Positions 1 to 5,581 of a stretch of 7,127 bases of DNA are shown in pieces. Position 1 is the stretch's first letter. Every line of letters begins with the position of its first letter. Source of the DNA: an uncultured Oscillospiraceae bacterium (GTDB lineage Bacteria; Bacillota; Clostridia; Oscillospirales; Acutalibacteraceae); the NCBI GenBank assembly GCA_900549675.1, contig URPG01000109.1, positions 1 through 7,127 on the forward strand, given 5' to 3'. Both the position numbers and the translations under genes were made by a program. Under the pieces are notes generated by a model, which was not told where the DNA came from, did not search any database, and was given only the letters and a program-made list of their open reading frames with translations.

Positions 1-404
1 CCGCCAATATAGAACCTCCAAATATCACACTTCCGCCGGCTTGAAGAATTAGTATGCAGAATACAGCACCCGCACTAGAGGCTGATGTAATACCGATGAT
101 ATTGGGGTTTGCCAGCGGATTTCTCAGCATGGTTTGAAACACACTGCCGGCCAGTCCAAAGGAGAAACCGGTTGCCATTCCCGCAAGCATTCTGGGCAGC
201 CTTAACGTCCGAATGGTAAACGCTGCATTTTCAATGTTCTCTCCGGTTAACACCCGCACAACGGTAAAAAGTGTTGCCCACCGTCATCATCAGTATGCAA
301 AGAATCACTGTCATCAAAGACAGCACCACACCGACTATCCAATATCTTTTTCTTCTTTTTTGCTGACCTTTTTGAATAATATTGATATTTTCTATATGAT
401 TCAT
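1..404 (-). pseudogene. FecCD-family siderophore ABC permease, second subunit; frameshifted and cut by left edge
   Basis: This is the second membrane permease of a ferric-siderophore importer; it would pair with the permease encoded just upstream. Translation starts at an ATG (404-402) that overlaps the upstream stop codon in an ATGA junction, which implies translational coupling. The first frame gives MNHIENINIIQKG, a basic stretch, one hydrophobic segment and VGNTFY, then ends at a TGA (233-231) after 57 codons. From about position 265 leftward, a different frame reads TVVRVLTGENIENAAFTIRT, then LRLPRMLAGMATGFSFGLAG and QTMLRNPLANPNIIGITSAS, an unmistakable FecCD core that stays open to the window edge. 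The frames switch at the T5 run (266-270, minus-strand sense). A one-base insertion would explain it. Homologues as I remember them have a few more residues between GNTFY and RVL, so a small deletion of about 8 nt is equally possible. It could also be an assembly error. The family is certain; its broken state depends on the read quality. Confidence 0.85.
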
Positions 405-1450
405 GATACCTTTGCCCTCATAGCCGTATAAATTAATATAGGCGCCCCCACAAATGCGGTTACCACACCAACCTCCAGTTCACCGGGATAACTGAGCAGA
501 CGGCCAATAACATCTGAAATCGTTAGAATAACAGCACCTGTCAAAGCTGACAGCGGAATGTTATAACGTAAATCAGAACCTACAAACAAGCGCACCAAAT
601 GCGGTGCCAAAAGACCGATAAACCCAATCGGACCGGCCAAGGCTGTAGCACTGCCGCACAAAATCACACCTATGGCTGCCGCACAAATTCTTACAAGCCC
701 CGTACGTACACCCAAGCTTGTAGCAGACTCATCTCCCAAAGCCATGGCATTAAGAGCAGGCGCCAAAGTCATGGCGGCAATCACACCGATTATCATAAAA
801 GGAGCCAATAAATATACATATTTCCATGTTCCTCCTCCGATACTGCCAACCTGCCAAAACCGAAACTCATCAATCACGCGCGAGCGAGGAATCATAACCG
901 CACTGATGATGCAGGATAGAGCAGCACTGGTTGCCGCCCCTGCCAGTACCAATTTCATAGGGGTTGTCCCCCCTTTTCCCAAAGAACCAATGCCATATAC
1001 CAACACAGAGGTAAGCGCAGAACCAAGTAAAGCCAATACAATATATTCGCTTGGAGCGGATATATTAAAAAAAGCAATTCCGCATACCACAAACACAGAG
1101 GCCCCTGTGTTCACGCCCAAAATGGACGGGTCTGCAATCGGATTTCTGGTCACTGCCTGCATGAGTGCACCTGACACACCCAATCCGGCTCCGCAAAGCA
1201 GGCCAAACAATGTCCTTGGAATTCTTTTTCTGATAACATTGACTCCATATTCTGAAATATCGGGATGAAATAATGCATCTATAATTTCATTTCCTGTCAC
1301 TTGTCTGGAGCCCAGTGCAATGGATAAAATTATTGTCACCAGCAATAAAATTATCAGCACCAATAAAGTTATTAAAAAATGTTTCGGTAGAAACAGTGCA
1401 GACAAGCCAACACTGTTTCTACCGTTTTTTCTATTCTCTTGTATTTTCAT
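401..1450 (-). CDS. FecCD-family iron-siderophore ABC transporter permease, first subunit
   Basis: This is an integral membrane permease that moves an iron chelate (siderophore or haem-like ligand) across the membrane, powered by a separate ATPase. The 349-residue length is normal for the family. A basic N-terminus (1-24) precedes the first membrane segment (about 26-47). The conserved FecCD block is at 77-117, with RIPRTLFGLLCGAGLGVSGA followed by TRNPIADPSILGVNTGAS. A second signature, LAGPIGFIGLLAPHLVRLFV, spans 271-290; this is the loop expected to contact the ATPase. The C-terminus has ELEVGVVTAFVGAPILIY (324-341), matching the usual ELPVGxxTAxxGxPxF ending. The start ATG overlaps the stop of the binding-protein gene in TAATG, and no strong Shine-Dalgarno lies at normal spacing, so translational coupling is likely. 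The next permease overlaps its end by 4 nt. The substrate cannot be told from the sequence. Confidence 0.95.
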   Translation of the reverse strand: MKIQENRKNGRNSVGLSALFLPKHFLITLLVLIILLLVTIILSIALGSRQVTGNEIIDALFHPDISEYGVNVIRKRIPRTLFGLLCGAGLGVSGALMQAVTRNPIADPSILGVNTGASVFVVCGIAFFNISAPSEYIVLALLGSALTSVLVYGIGSLGKGGTTPMKLVLAGAATSAALSCIISAVMIPRSRVIDEFRFWQVGSIGGGTWKYVYLLAPFMIIGVIAAMTLAPALNAMALGDESATSLGVRTGLVRICAAAIGVILCGSATALAGPIGFIGLLAPHLVRLFVGSDLRYNIPLSALTGAVILTISDVIGRLLSYPGELEVGVVTAFVGAPILIYTAMRAKVS

Positions 1451-2532
1451 TAGTTTTGAATATTCCCAATTCCTTCTGCCAATTTTTCTACATACTCATC
1501 AATGGTATAATCAAATGCAAGCGGAGTCGTGGTAAGGGCGGCTGACAAAACCGTACCGCTTTCGATGCTGATGACCGCATTGTTTTTCAAAGCAGGAATT
1601 TCTCCCAACACTTCATCAGCCGCTGCGGCCTTATAAGCAGCTTCCGTACTATAACCAATCAAAAAATCTGCATCATATAGCAAATCTGCATTTTCGGCAC
1701 TAATATCCAATGAATAACTTCCATCTTTTATGTATTCTTTCACACTGTCAGGATACGAAAAACCAAATTCATAGAGAAATTTACAACGTGTATCTTCGGG
1801 TGAATAGGCGTGTAAGCTGGAAAGGTCTTTTTCATTAAAGGAAATCCATACAAATTTCTTTCCTGCAAATTCCGGATACTGAGATGCTTTTTCTGCAAGA
1901 GTATCCTGCATATGAGCAATTACTTCTTTTCCTTTTTCTTCCATTCCAAGAGCTTTTGCAGTGATGTTGATCCATTCCTCTGTACTGATTGTCCATGCTG
2001 TTTTAGGATAGGCCACCACCGGTGCAATCTCACTGAGTAAATTATATTCTTCTTCTGTCAACCCTGAATACGGGGCAAGAATAATATCCGGCTTGCTATC
2101 TGAAACGGCTTCATAATCAATACCATCGGTATCCTGAAAAATATTCGGCTCGGTTACACCAAGGTCTTCTAATTTTTCTTTTGTCCAAGGGAGCATACCG
2201 CTGTCATCCTGTACACCGTAGTTTGCTGCTGAAAATCCAACCGGTACTACACCCAAGGCTAATACCACATCCTGATTTCCAAAAGCCACCGTAGCAACTC
2301 TCTCGGGCTTTTTCTCAATTACTGCTTCACCAAATGCGTGTTCAATTGTTATGGGATAAGCGGCAGAAGTGCTTACCTCAGCCTCTGATTCCTGTGCTGC
2401 AGAGGCAGGCTGCGACGCGCTGCTTTCTTGGCTGCTTGCTTCCTGATTTTTGTTTGTGTTCCCGTTTCCGCATCCGGTTATCATAACCATAATGATTAAA
2501 CCTGCTATGAAACTAATTGCTTTATTTCTCAT
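1450..2532 (-). CDS. Iron-siderophore ABC transporter substrate-binding lipoprotein (FepB/FhuD type)
   Basis: This is the extracellular, membrane-anchored receptor that captures the ferric chelate and hands it to the FecCD permeases. The start was placed at the ATG at 2532-2530 (MRNKAISF) because a perfect AGGAGG (2542-2537) lies just before it; a longer reading from 2583 adds 17 residues with no ribosome site and would overlap the operator. The 360-residue product has a lipoprotein signal peptide (1-20) ending in the lipobox ITGC, with Cys21 as lipidation site. A Ser/Gln/Ala/Glu-rich linker follows (about 22-58), then the class III (PF01497-type) binding domain. KKPERVATVAFGNQDVVLAL (74-93) and the following GVVPVG are the classic first lobe; KPDIILAPYSG (147-157) and VVAYPKTAW (172-180) follow. 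The second lobe includes KFVWISF (226-232) and the final EYVEKLAEGI. It is the first gene of the operon, consistent with the highest expression. Ligand identity is not visible. Confidence 0.95.
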   Translation of the reverse strand: MRNKAISFIAGLIIMVMITGCGNGNTNKNQEASSQESSASQPASAAQESEAEVSTSAAYPITIEHAFGEAVIEKKPERVATVAFGNQDVVLALGVVPVGFSAANYGVQDDSGMLPWTKEKLEDLGVTEPNIFQDTDGIDYEAVSDSKPDIILAPYSGLTEEEYNLLSEIAPVVAYPKTAWTISTEEWINITAKALGMEEKGKEVIAHMQDTLAEKASQYPEFAGKKFVWISFNEKDLSSLHAYSPEDTRCKFLYEFGFSYPDSVKEYIKDGSYSLDISAENADLLYDADFLIGYSTEAAYKAAAADEVLGEIPALKNNAVISIESGTVLSAALTTTPLAFDYTIDEYVEKLAEGIGNIQN

Positions 2533-2536
2533 GGTT

Positions 2537-2542
2537 CCTCCT
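2537..2542 (-). promoter_or_regulatory. Shine-Dalgarno of the binding-lipoprotein gene
   Basis: A perfect AGGAGG lies 4 nt before the ATG at 2532. It decides the start codon and rules out the longer upstream in-frame ATG at 2583. Confidence 0.9.
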
Positions 2543-2561
2543 GAATTAAAGATCTTATTTT

Positions 2562-2580
2562 TTAAGTTAGACTTAACTAA
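2562..2580 (-). promoter_or_regulatory. Putative DtxR/IdeR-type iron box over the operon start site
   Basis: The minus-strand sequence TTAGTTAAGTCTAACTTAA matches the remembered DtxR/IdeR consensus TTAGGTTAGGCTAACCTAA at 15 of 19 positions, including both TTAG/CTAA cores. It begins about 9 nt downstream of the -10 element, at the expected start site, the place for a repressor. No Fur-type TGATAAT box is visible. Assignment to a DtxR-family metal-dependent repressor is inferred from similarity and from the iron-uptake genes it precedes. Confidence 0.6.
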
Positions 2581-2588
2581 CAAATGTA

Positions 2589-2617
2589 ATTATACTTACC
2601 TCGACACAGTTTGTCAA
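2589..2617 (-). promoter_or_regulatory. Consensus sigma-A promoter of the siderophore-uptake operon
   Basis: Reading the minus strand, a perfect -35 TTGACA (2617-2612) is followed after exactly 17 nt by a perfect -10 TATAAT (2594-2589). Transcription should start near 2582-2580, giving a leader of about 50 nt. A full-consensus promoter on an iron-uptake operon normally needs tight repression, which fits the box directly downstream. Confidence 0.88.
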
Positions 2618-2627
2618 TATTTTTTTG

Positions 2628-2650
2628 TTAGCTAAAATATTTTTAGCTAA
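2628..2650. repeat. Perfect inverted repeat between divergent promoters (two TTAGCTAA units), candidate operator
   Basis: Two 10-bp arms, TTAGCTAAAA and its exact complement TTTTAGCTAA, flank a 3-nt TAT centre. Each arm contains the self-complementary octamer TTAGCTAA, so the octamers are also direct repeats 15 bp apart. The element lies 10 bp upstream of the uptake-operon -35 and 4 bp upstream of the -35 of the LacI-type gene. That spot suits an activator or a shared operator. It could be bound by the LacI-family product encoded next to it, or by another regulator; the binder is not determined. Confidence 0.6.
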
Positions 2651-2654
2651 TCTA

Positions 2655-2683
2655 TTGCTTATTTTCTTCATTTTTGTTATACT
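2655..2683 (+). promoter_or_regulatory. Promoter of the LacI-family regulator gene
   Basis: A weak -35 TTGCTT (2655-2660), a 17-nt spacer and -10 TATACT (2678-2683) are visible. A TGT directly before the -10 makes an extended -10 motif, which can offset the weak -35. The start would be near 2690, about 40 nt before the coding start. Confidence 0.65.
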
Positions 2684-2730
2684 CATTTCTATACCGTACA
2701 TTACTACACATTTTGCAGAGGAGAACCAAT

Positions 2731-3747
2731 ATGGCAGTTATGAAGGATGTTGCCACCCGAGCGGGAGTTTCTGTTTCAACCGTGAGTTTCGTTTTAAACA
2801 ATACCTATAAACAACATAAAGTAACAGATCGAACCGCTAAAAAAGTGCTGAAGGCCGCTAAAGAGTTGGGCTATCATATGAACAACTCACTAGAAGCATC
2901 GCCGCACCACTCGGTAAGAGAAAAAGTAATAGGAATATTTTTTCCGCAGGAAAACAATCCAACCGACTTAGGAATGATTACTGAAAATATATACCAATAT
3001 ACCAATTTGCAGAACTTGCCTTGTAATATGATGGTTTTATCGTATCAAACAACAAAGTTAAATCAGACAATTCAGACGATTGACTGGCATACCTTAGATG
3101 CGGCTATTATTATTATTTCCCACACAAAAGAAATGCTGAAACTGGATGATTTTCCGGATGATTGGCCCATTGTTTTTTATAATTATTCAGATTCTCGCTA
3201 TAACAGCGTTTCATGCAGTTATACAGAATCTGTTAAATTACTCTGTGACATTATCCACACAAAGGGCTACCAAGATATAGCTGTAATTAAAAACGAAAAT
3301 GCACCCAAAATATGCGACGACTATTTTCTGCAATTTCTTGAACTCTGTGAACAATCCGGTATTCCGATTACTTCTCCTAATTCTATTTCTGTAGAAAACA
3401 CATATTACGGCGGTGCCATTGCCGCCAGAAAACTATTAAATTCCAGCCGCCGTCCCTCACTGATTTTATCCTCTAACACTGTCTTAGCGCAGGGAGCGAT
3501 TCCTGTTTTTGCAAGAAACAAATTGTATATTCCCTATGATACGGAATTAGCCTCATTTGGACTGGATACAGACTTACCATATTTGCAAAATCATATTCCT
3601 TCTTTAACCATGGTGCTGATTCCCACTTTGGAAATGCTGAAAATTGCCATTGATTTAACCTTTCAATTGATTGAAAATCCGGAAAAGCAACCTGTACAGC
3701 GCATTTGCCAATGTCAGTTGGTTTTAAACGAAAGCTTATCCATTTAA
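2731..3747 (+). CDS. LacI-family transcriptional regulator, divergent from the siderophore-uptake operon
   Basis: This is a DNA-binding regulator with a ligand-sensing domain, probably dimeric. The start is the ATG at 2731, with GAGGAG (2718-2723) 7 nt upstream; an in-frame ATG at 2674 lacks such a site and precedes the expected transcription start. The product has 338 residues, normal for the family. The LacI helix-turn-helix is at 4-23 (MKDVATRAGVSVSTVSFVLN), followed by VTDRTAKKVLKAAKELGYHM (31-50). The sensor domain starts with REKVIGIFFP (63-72) and ends with the typical IPYDTELASFGLD (267-279). Recognition positions equivalent to LacI Tyr17/Gln18/Arg22 are Val15/Ser16/Phe20, and the position of the hinge leucine (Leu56 in LacI) appears to be Ser57. 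DNA recognition may therefore be atypical and need not involve a central CG step. Divergent placement suggests control of the iron operon, its own gene, or both. LacI proteins usually sense sugars or nucleosides; the effector here is unknown. Confidence 0.92.
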   Translation: MAVMKDVATRAGVSVSTVSFVLNNTYKQHKVTDRTAKKVLKAAKELGYHMNNSLEASPHHSVREKVIGIFFPQENNPTDLGMITENIYQYTNLQNLPCNMMVLSYQTTKLNQTIQTIDWHTLDAAIIIISHTKEMLKLDDFPDDWPIVFYNYSDSRYNSVSCSYTESVKLLCDIIHTKGYQDIAVIKNENAPKICDDYFLQFLELCEQSGIPITSPNSISVENTYYGGAIAARKLLNSSRRPSLILSSNTVLAQGAIPVFARNKLYIPYDTELASFGLDTDLPYLQNHIPSLTMVLIPTLEMLKIAIDLTFQLIENPEKQPVQRICQCQLVLNESLSI

Positions 3748-3808
3748 TTCCTTATGATAGTTTTGAACTCAAACAAACTTAAACTTCACCAAACAAAGGA
3801 AAACATGA

Positions 3809-3852
3809 AAACAGCACGGAGCTTTCTTGTGCAAGAAAGCTCCGTGCTGTTT
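3809..3852. terminator. Bidirectional rho-independent terminator between convergent genes
   Basis: Two perfectly complementary 21-nt arms (3809-3829 and 3832-3852), with core AGCACGGAGCTTTCTTG, leave only 2 unpaired bases at the tip. The flanks are T-rich on both strands (TTTGTTTA rightward; TTTTCATGTTTT leftward). It lies between the ends of the LacI-type gene (plus) and the helicase gene (minus), so it can stop both transcripts. Confidence 0.9.
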
Positions 3853-3866
3853 GTTTATGAAACAAT

Positions 3867-5147
3867 TTATGCGGCATTTTTGCCTTTTCGGACTTTATTT
3901 CTTCTGTCAAAGGAACCCTTAGAAGCGTTTTGTGATACCGTACCCGGTTTCTTACCGCCAAAATTTTTCTTTTGATGATAAGGCTTTTTCTTGGCAAAGC
4001 TTCTTTTTTCAGCAGGAGCTTTCTCTACGGGAGGCAGGCCCTCTACACGTTTGAGCCGGATGACCGCCTTTGTTTCTCGCATAATCATTTGCAGTTGTCC
4101 GCGCTCTTTGGGGTATAAGAACGTATACGCTACGCCTGTATGATTGGCGCGGCCTGTTCTGCCGATACGGTGCACATAATCATCACTGGTTGCCGGTATA
4201 TCATAATTGATAACAGCCCCCATATCCTGCACATCAATTCCACGGGCCGCTACATCTGTTGCAATTAAAATCTGCGTAAAACCTTTGCGGAAACGGGACA
4301 TAACCCGGTCACGTTGTGTTTGACGGAGCCCGCCATGCAGGGCCTCTGCACGGATTCCTTTTTCTGATAATTCAGCTGATAGTTTATCAGCCATACTCTT
4401 GGTTCCCACAAAGACAAGTGTTTGCTTGTCCGGGCGTTCTTTTAGGAATATTTCAAGCACTCTGTTTTTCATGCCTTTGGATACTTCTGTGTAAAATTGC
4501 TCCACAGAGTCAACGGTACGAAATTCCTGTGCTATTTGAATTGTTTTTGGGTCGGTCTGATATGATTCTGCTACTTTACAGATTTCTTTGGATAATGTAG
4601 CAGAAAACAAAACAGTTTGCCGTTCTGCAGGAACATTGGATAAAATCATGTCCATGTCATCACGAAAACCCATATCAAGCATACGGTCCGCTTCGTCCAG
4701 CACAACTAAGTTCACTTTATCCAGCTTTACGGTGCGGCGTTGAATATGGTCCATTAAACGTCCCGGTGTTGCCACCACAATTTGAGGCTGCTTGCGCAAA
4801 GCACTGATTTGTTTTCCGATTGGTTCTCCGCCATAGAGTGCGATAATTCTGACACTGTGTTTAAACGTGGCTAAATTATGCAGAACGGTCTTGGTTTGCA
4901 GAGCAAGCTCACGGGTCGGTGAAAGAATAACGGTCTGGATACTTCTGTTTTTTGGTTCTACAGCCTCAATGGCCGGAATGCCAAAAGCACAAGTTTTACC
5001 GCTTCCTGTTGGAGATTGAACCAATAAGTCCAATTTCTCAAGCATAGGAGCTATCGTTTTTGATTGTACCGGAGTGGGCTCTGAAAATTTCATTTTAGAA
5101 AGACCTTGCAGCATTTCTTCTGATAGATGATGTTGATTAAAATTCAA
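3867..5147 (-). CDS. DEAD-box ATP-dependent RNA helicase (RhlE/CshA-like)
   Basis: This is a cytoplasmic RNA helicase that unwinds structured RNA using ATP, with likely roles in ribosome assembly, RNA decay or cold adaptation. All core motifs are present in 426 residues: Q motif FSEPTPVQ (21-28), motif I SPTGSGKT (45-52), Ia PTRELALQ (77-84), GG at 106-107, Ib TPGR (127-130), II DEAD (151-154), III SAT (182-184), IV VFVGT (245-249), V ATDVAARGID (296-305) and VI HRIGRTGR (326-333). A lysine- and arginine-rich tail (from about 374) probably gives non-specific RNA binding. The start is a TTG (5147-5145) with AGGAG (5164-5160) 12 nt upstream, a long spacing. It puts Phe3 at the usual distance before the Q motif, and no better start exists. 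The subfamily is not resolved: the tail is short and no RbpA- or DbpA-type domain is seen. It is a single-gene unit with a long leader. Confidence 0.96.
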   Translation of the reverse strand: MNFNQHHLSEEMLQGLSKMKFSEPTPVQSKTIAPMLEKLDLLVQSPTGSGKTCAFGIPAIEAVEPKNRSIQTVILSPTRELALQTKTVLHNLATFKHSVRIIALYGGEPIGKQISALRKQPQIVVATPGRLMDHIQRRTVKLDKVNLVVLDEADRMLDMGFRDDMDMILSNVPAERQTVLFSATLSKEICKVAESYQTDPKTIQIAQEFRTVDSVEQFYTEVSKGMKNRVLEIFLKERPDKQTLVFVGTKSMADKLSAELSEKGIRAEALHGGLRQTQRDRVMSRFRKGFTQILIATDVAARGIDVQDMGAVINYDIPATSDDYVHRIGRTGRANHTGVAYTFLYPKERGQLQMIMRETKAVIRLKRVEGLPPVEKAPAEKRSFAKKKPYHQKKNFGGKKPGTVSQNASKGSFDRRNKVRKGKNAA

Positions 5148-5159
5148 TAGTTTGTAAAT

Positions 5160-5164
5160 CTCCT
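5160..5164 (-). promoter_or_regulatory. Shine-Dalgarno of the helicase gene, long spacing to a TTG start
   Basis: AGGAG lies 12 nt before the TTG at 5147. No ATG or GTG occurs in frame between them, so TTG is the best start. The weak start codon and long spacing suggest modest or controlled translation. Confidence 0.6.
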
Positions 5165-5258
5165 GTTCTCTTAGATAATAAGTTTATAATGTTTGAAGCA
5201 AGGCAGTGTAAAAGATATTGCTTTGCTTTTCGGAAATCTATATACTACAGCTTCCCGC

Positions 5259-5282
5259 CAGTAAATGATATACAATTCACTG
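5259..5282 (-). other. Small stem-loop in the helicase leader
   Basis: In the minus-strand transcript CAGTGAAT pairs with ATTTACTG (8 bp with one G-U pair) around an 8-nt loop. It lies between the terminator-like hairpin and the coding start. It may be part of a structured leader; no function is visible. Confidence 0.35.
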
Positions 5283-5292
5283 TAATGCCCAA

Positions 5293-5353
5293 ACACAAAA
5301 ACACATGTTTTTGTAAATCATAAAAACGGGTTAATGACTTACAAAAACATGTG
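5293..5353 (-). terminator. Terminator-like hairpin inside the helicase leader (candidate attenuator)
   Basis: Arms CACATGTTTTTGTAA (5302-5316, plus strand) and TTACAAAAACATGTG (5339-5353) are perfectly complementary over 15 bp. Pairing continues inward after one mismatch (TCAT/ATGA, 5318-5321 with 5334-5337), then a further AA/TT after a second mismatch. In minus-strand sense the stem is followed at once by TTTTTGTGTTT, as in an intrinsic terminator. It starts about 25 nt after the predicted helicase start site and ends about 150 nt before the gene. No minus-strand gene upstream in the window would need it, so conditional termination within the leader is the favoured reading. The stem is AT-rich, so its strength is uncertain. 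Confidence 0.55.
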
Positions 5354-5383
5354 AGACAAAAGCGTATTTAAGCACCTTTATTT

Positions 5384-5412
5384 ATAATATAGTAAAATTG
5401 TGTTTTTGTCAA
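5384..5412 (-). promoter_or_regulatory. Predicted promoter of the DEAD-box helicase gene
   Basis: On the minus strand, a perfect -35 TTGACA (5412-5407) is followed after 17 nt by TATTAT (5389-5384), one base off consensus. The start would be near 5377, giving a leader of roughly 230 nt, unusually long for a bacterial single gene. Confidence 0.7.
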
Positions 5413-5476
5413 TCCAGATTCGCAATTTATTTACAGTCTACCAATTATTTCTGAATTTCTATTGTTTATCAAGGTA

Positions 5477-5529
5477 GTTTCACATATTGACAAACGCAAA
5501 GATTCCGTTATAATAGTTTTATGTGAAAC
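5477..5529. repeat. 10-bp inverted repeat bracketing the exporter promoter
   Basis: GTTTCACATA (5477-5486) abuts the -35 box, and its exact complement TATGTGAAAC (5520-5529) lies at the expected start site. Their centres are 43 bp apart, close to four helical turns. The right copy overlaps the left end of the downstream palindrome. This suggests two operator half-sites or sites bound cooperatively by one regulator. Confidence 0.5.
5487..5514 (+). promoter_or_regulatory. Strong sigma-A promoter of the ABC exporter gene
   Basis: A perfect -35 TTGACA (5487-5492), a 16-nt spacer and a perfect -10 TATAAT (5509-5514) are present. The expected start near 5520-5522 leads directly into a large palindrome. 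Confidence 0.85.
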
Positions 5530-5552
5530 AGTTGCAATTGCAACTATTTCAC
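5523..5552. promoter_or_regulatory. 30-bp palindromic operator candidate (MarR-like) downstream of the exporter start
   Basis: A 30-bp palindrome with a single mismatched pair has perfect core AGTTGCAATTGCAACT (5530-5545) and outer arms GTGAAA/TTTCAC. It begins at about +2, where a repressor would block initiation. The core resembles operators of MarR-family repressors that often control drug-exporter pairs; this is inference, and no marR gene lies directly upstream. The transcript could also fold here into a hairpin ending about 18 nt before the ribosome site. Confidence 0.6.
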
Positions 5553-5569
5553 TAGCAACAAGATTAAAT

Positions 5570-5573
5570 GGAG
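5570..5573 (+). promoter_or_regulatory. Shine-Dalgarno of the ABC exporter gene
   Basis: GGAG lies 8 nt before the ATG at 5582, normal spacing, and confirms the start. Confidence 0.8.
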
Positions 5574-5581
5574 AATTGCAA

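Larger units (their letters stand above)
5148..5581. other. Intergenic control region between helicase and ABC exporter
   Basis: These 434 bases contain no credible gene. From left to right they hold the helicase ribosome site and leader with its hairpins, the helicase promoter (minus), an AT-rich stretch of about 75 bp (5413-5476) where I see no clear signal, and the exporter promoter (plus) with its palindromes and ribosome site. Confidence 0.8.

Noticed and set aside
266..270. Programmed frameshifting as an explanation for the split permease
   Set aside because: The T5 run is not a recognised slippery heptamer, no downstream stimulatory structure is evident, and FecCD permeases are not known to use recoding.
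672..1268. Long plus-strand open frame of 198 codons
   Set aside because: It lies antisense within the well-supported FecCD permease, lacks a ribosome site and shows no recognisable domain.
2533..2583. N-terminal extension of the binding lipoprotein
   Set aside because: The extra 17 codons cross the AGGAGG site and the iron-box region, start close to the predicted transcription start, and would bury the signal peptide inside the protein.
3754..3997. Short open frames on both strands over the terminator
   Set aside because: They read through the 21-bp inverted repeat, which is why both strands give similar ARSFL-QESSVLF peptides. They have no ribosome site and are artefacts of the palindrome and the helicase tail.
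5445..5459. Possible CodY box (AATTTTCWGAAAATT type)
   Set aside because: Only about 9 of 15 positions match, which is expected by chance in AT-rich DNA.
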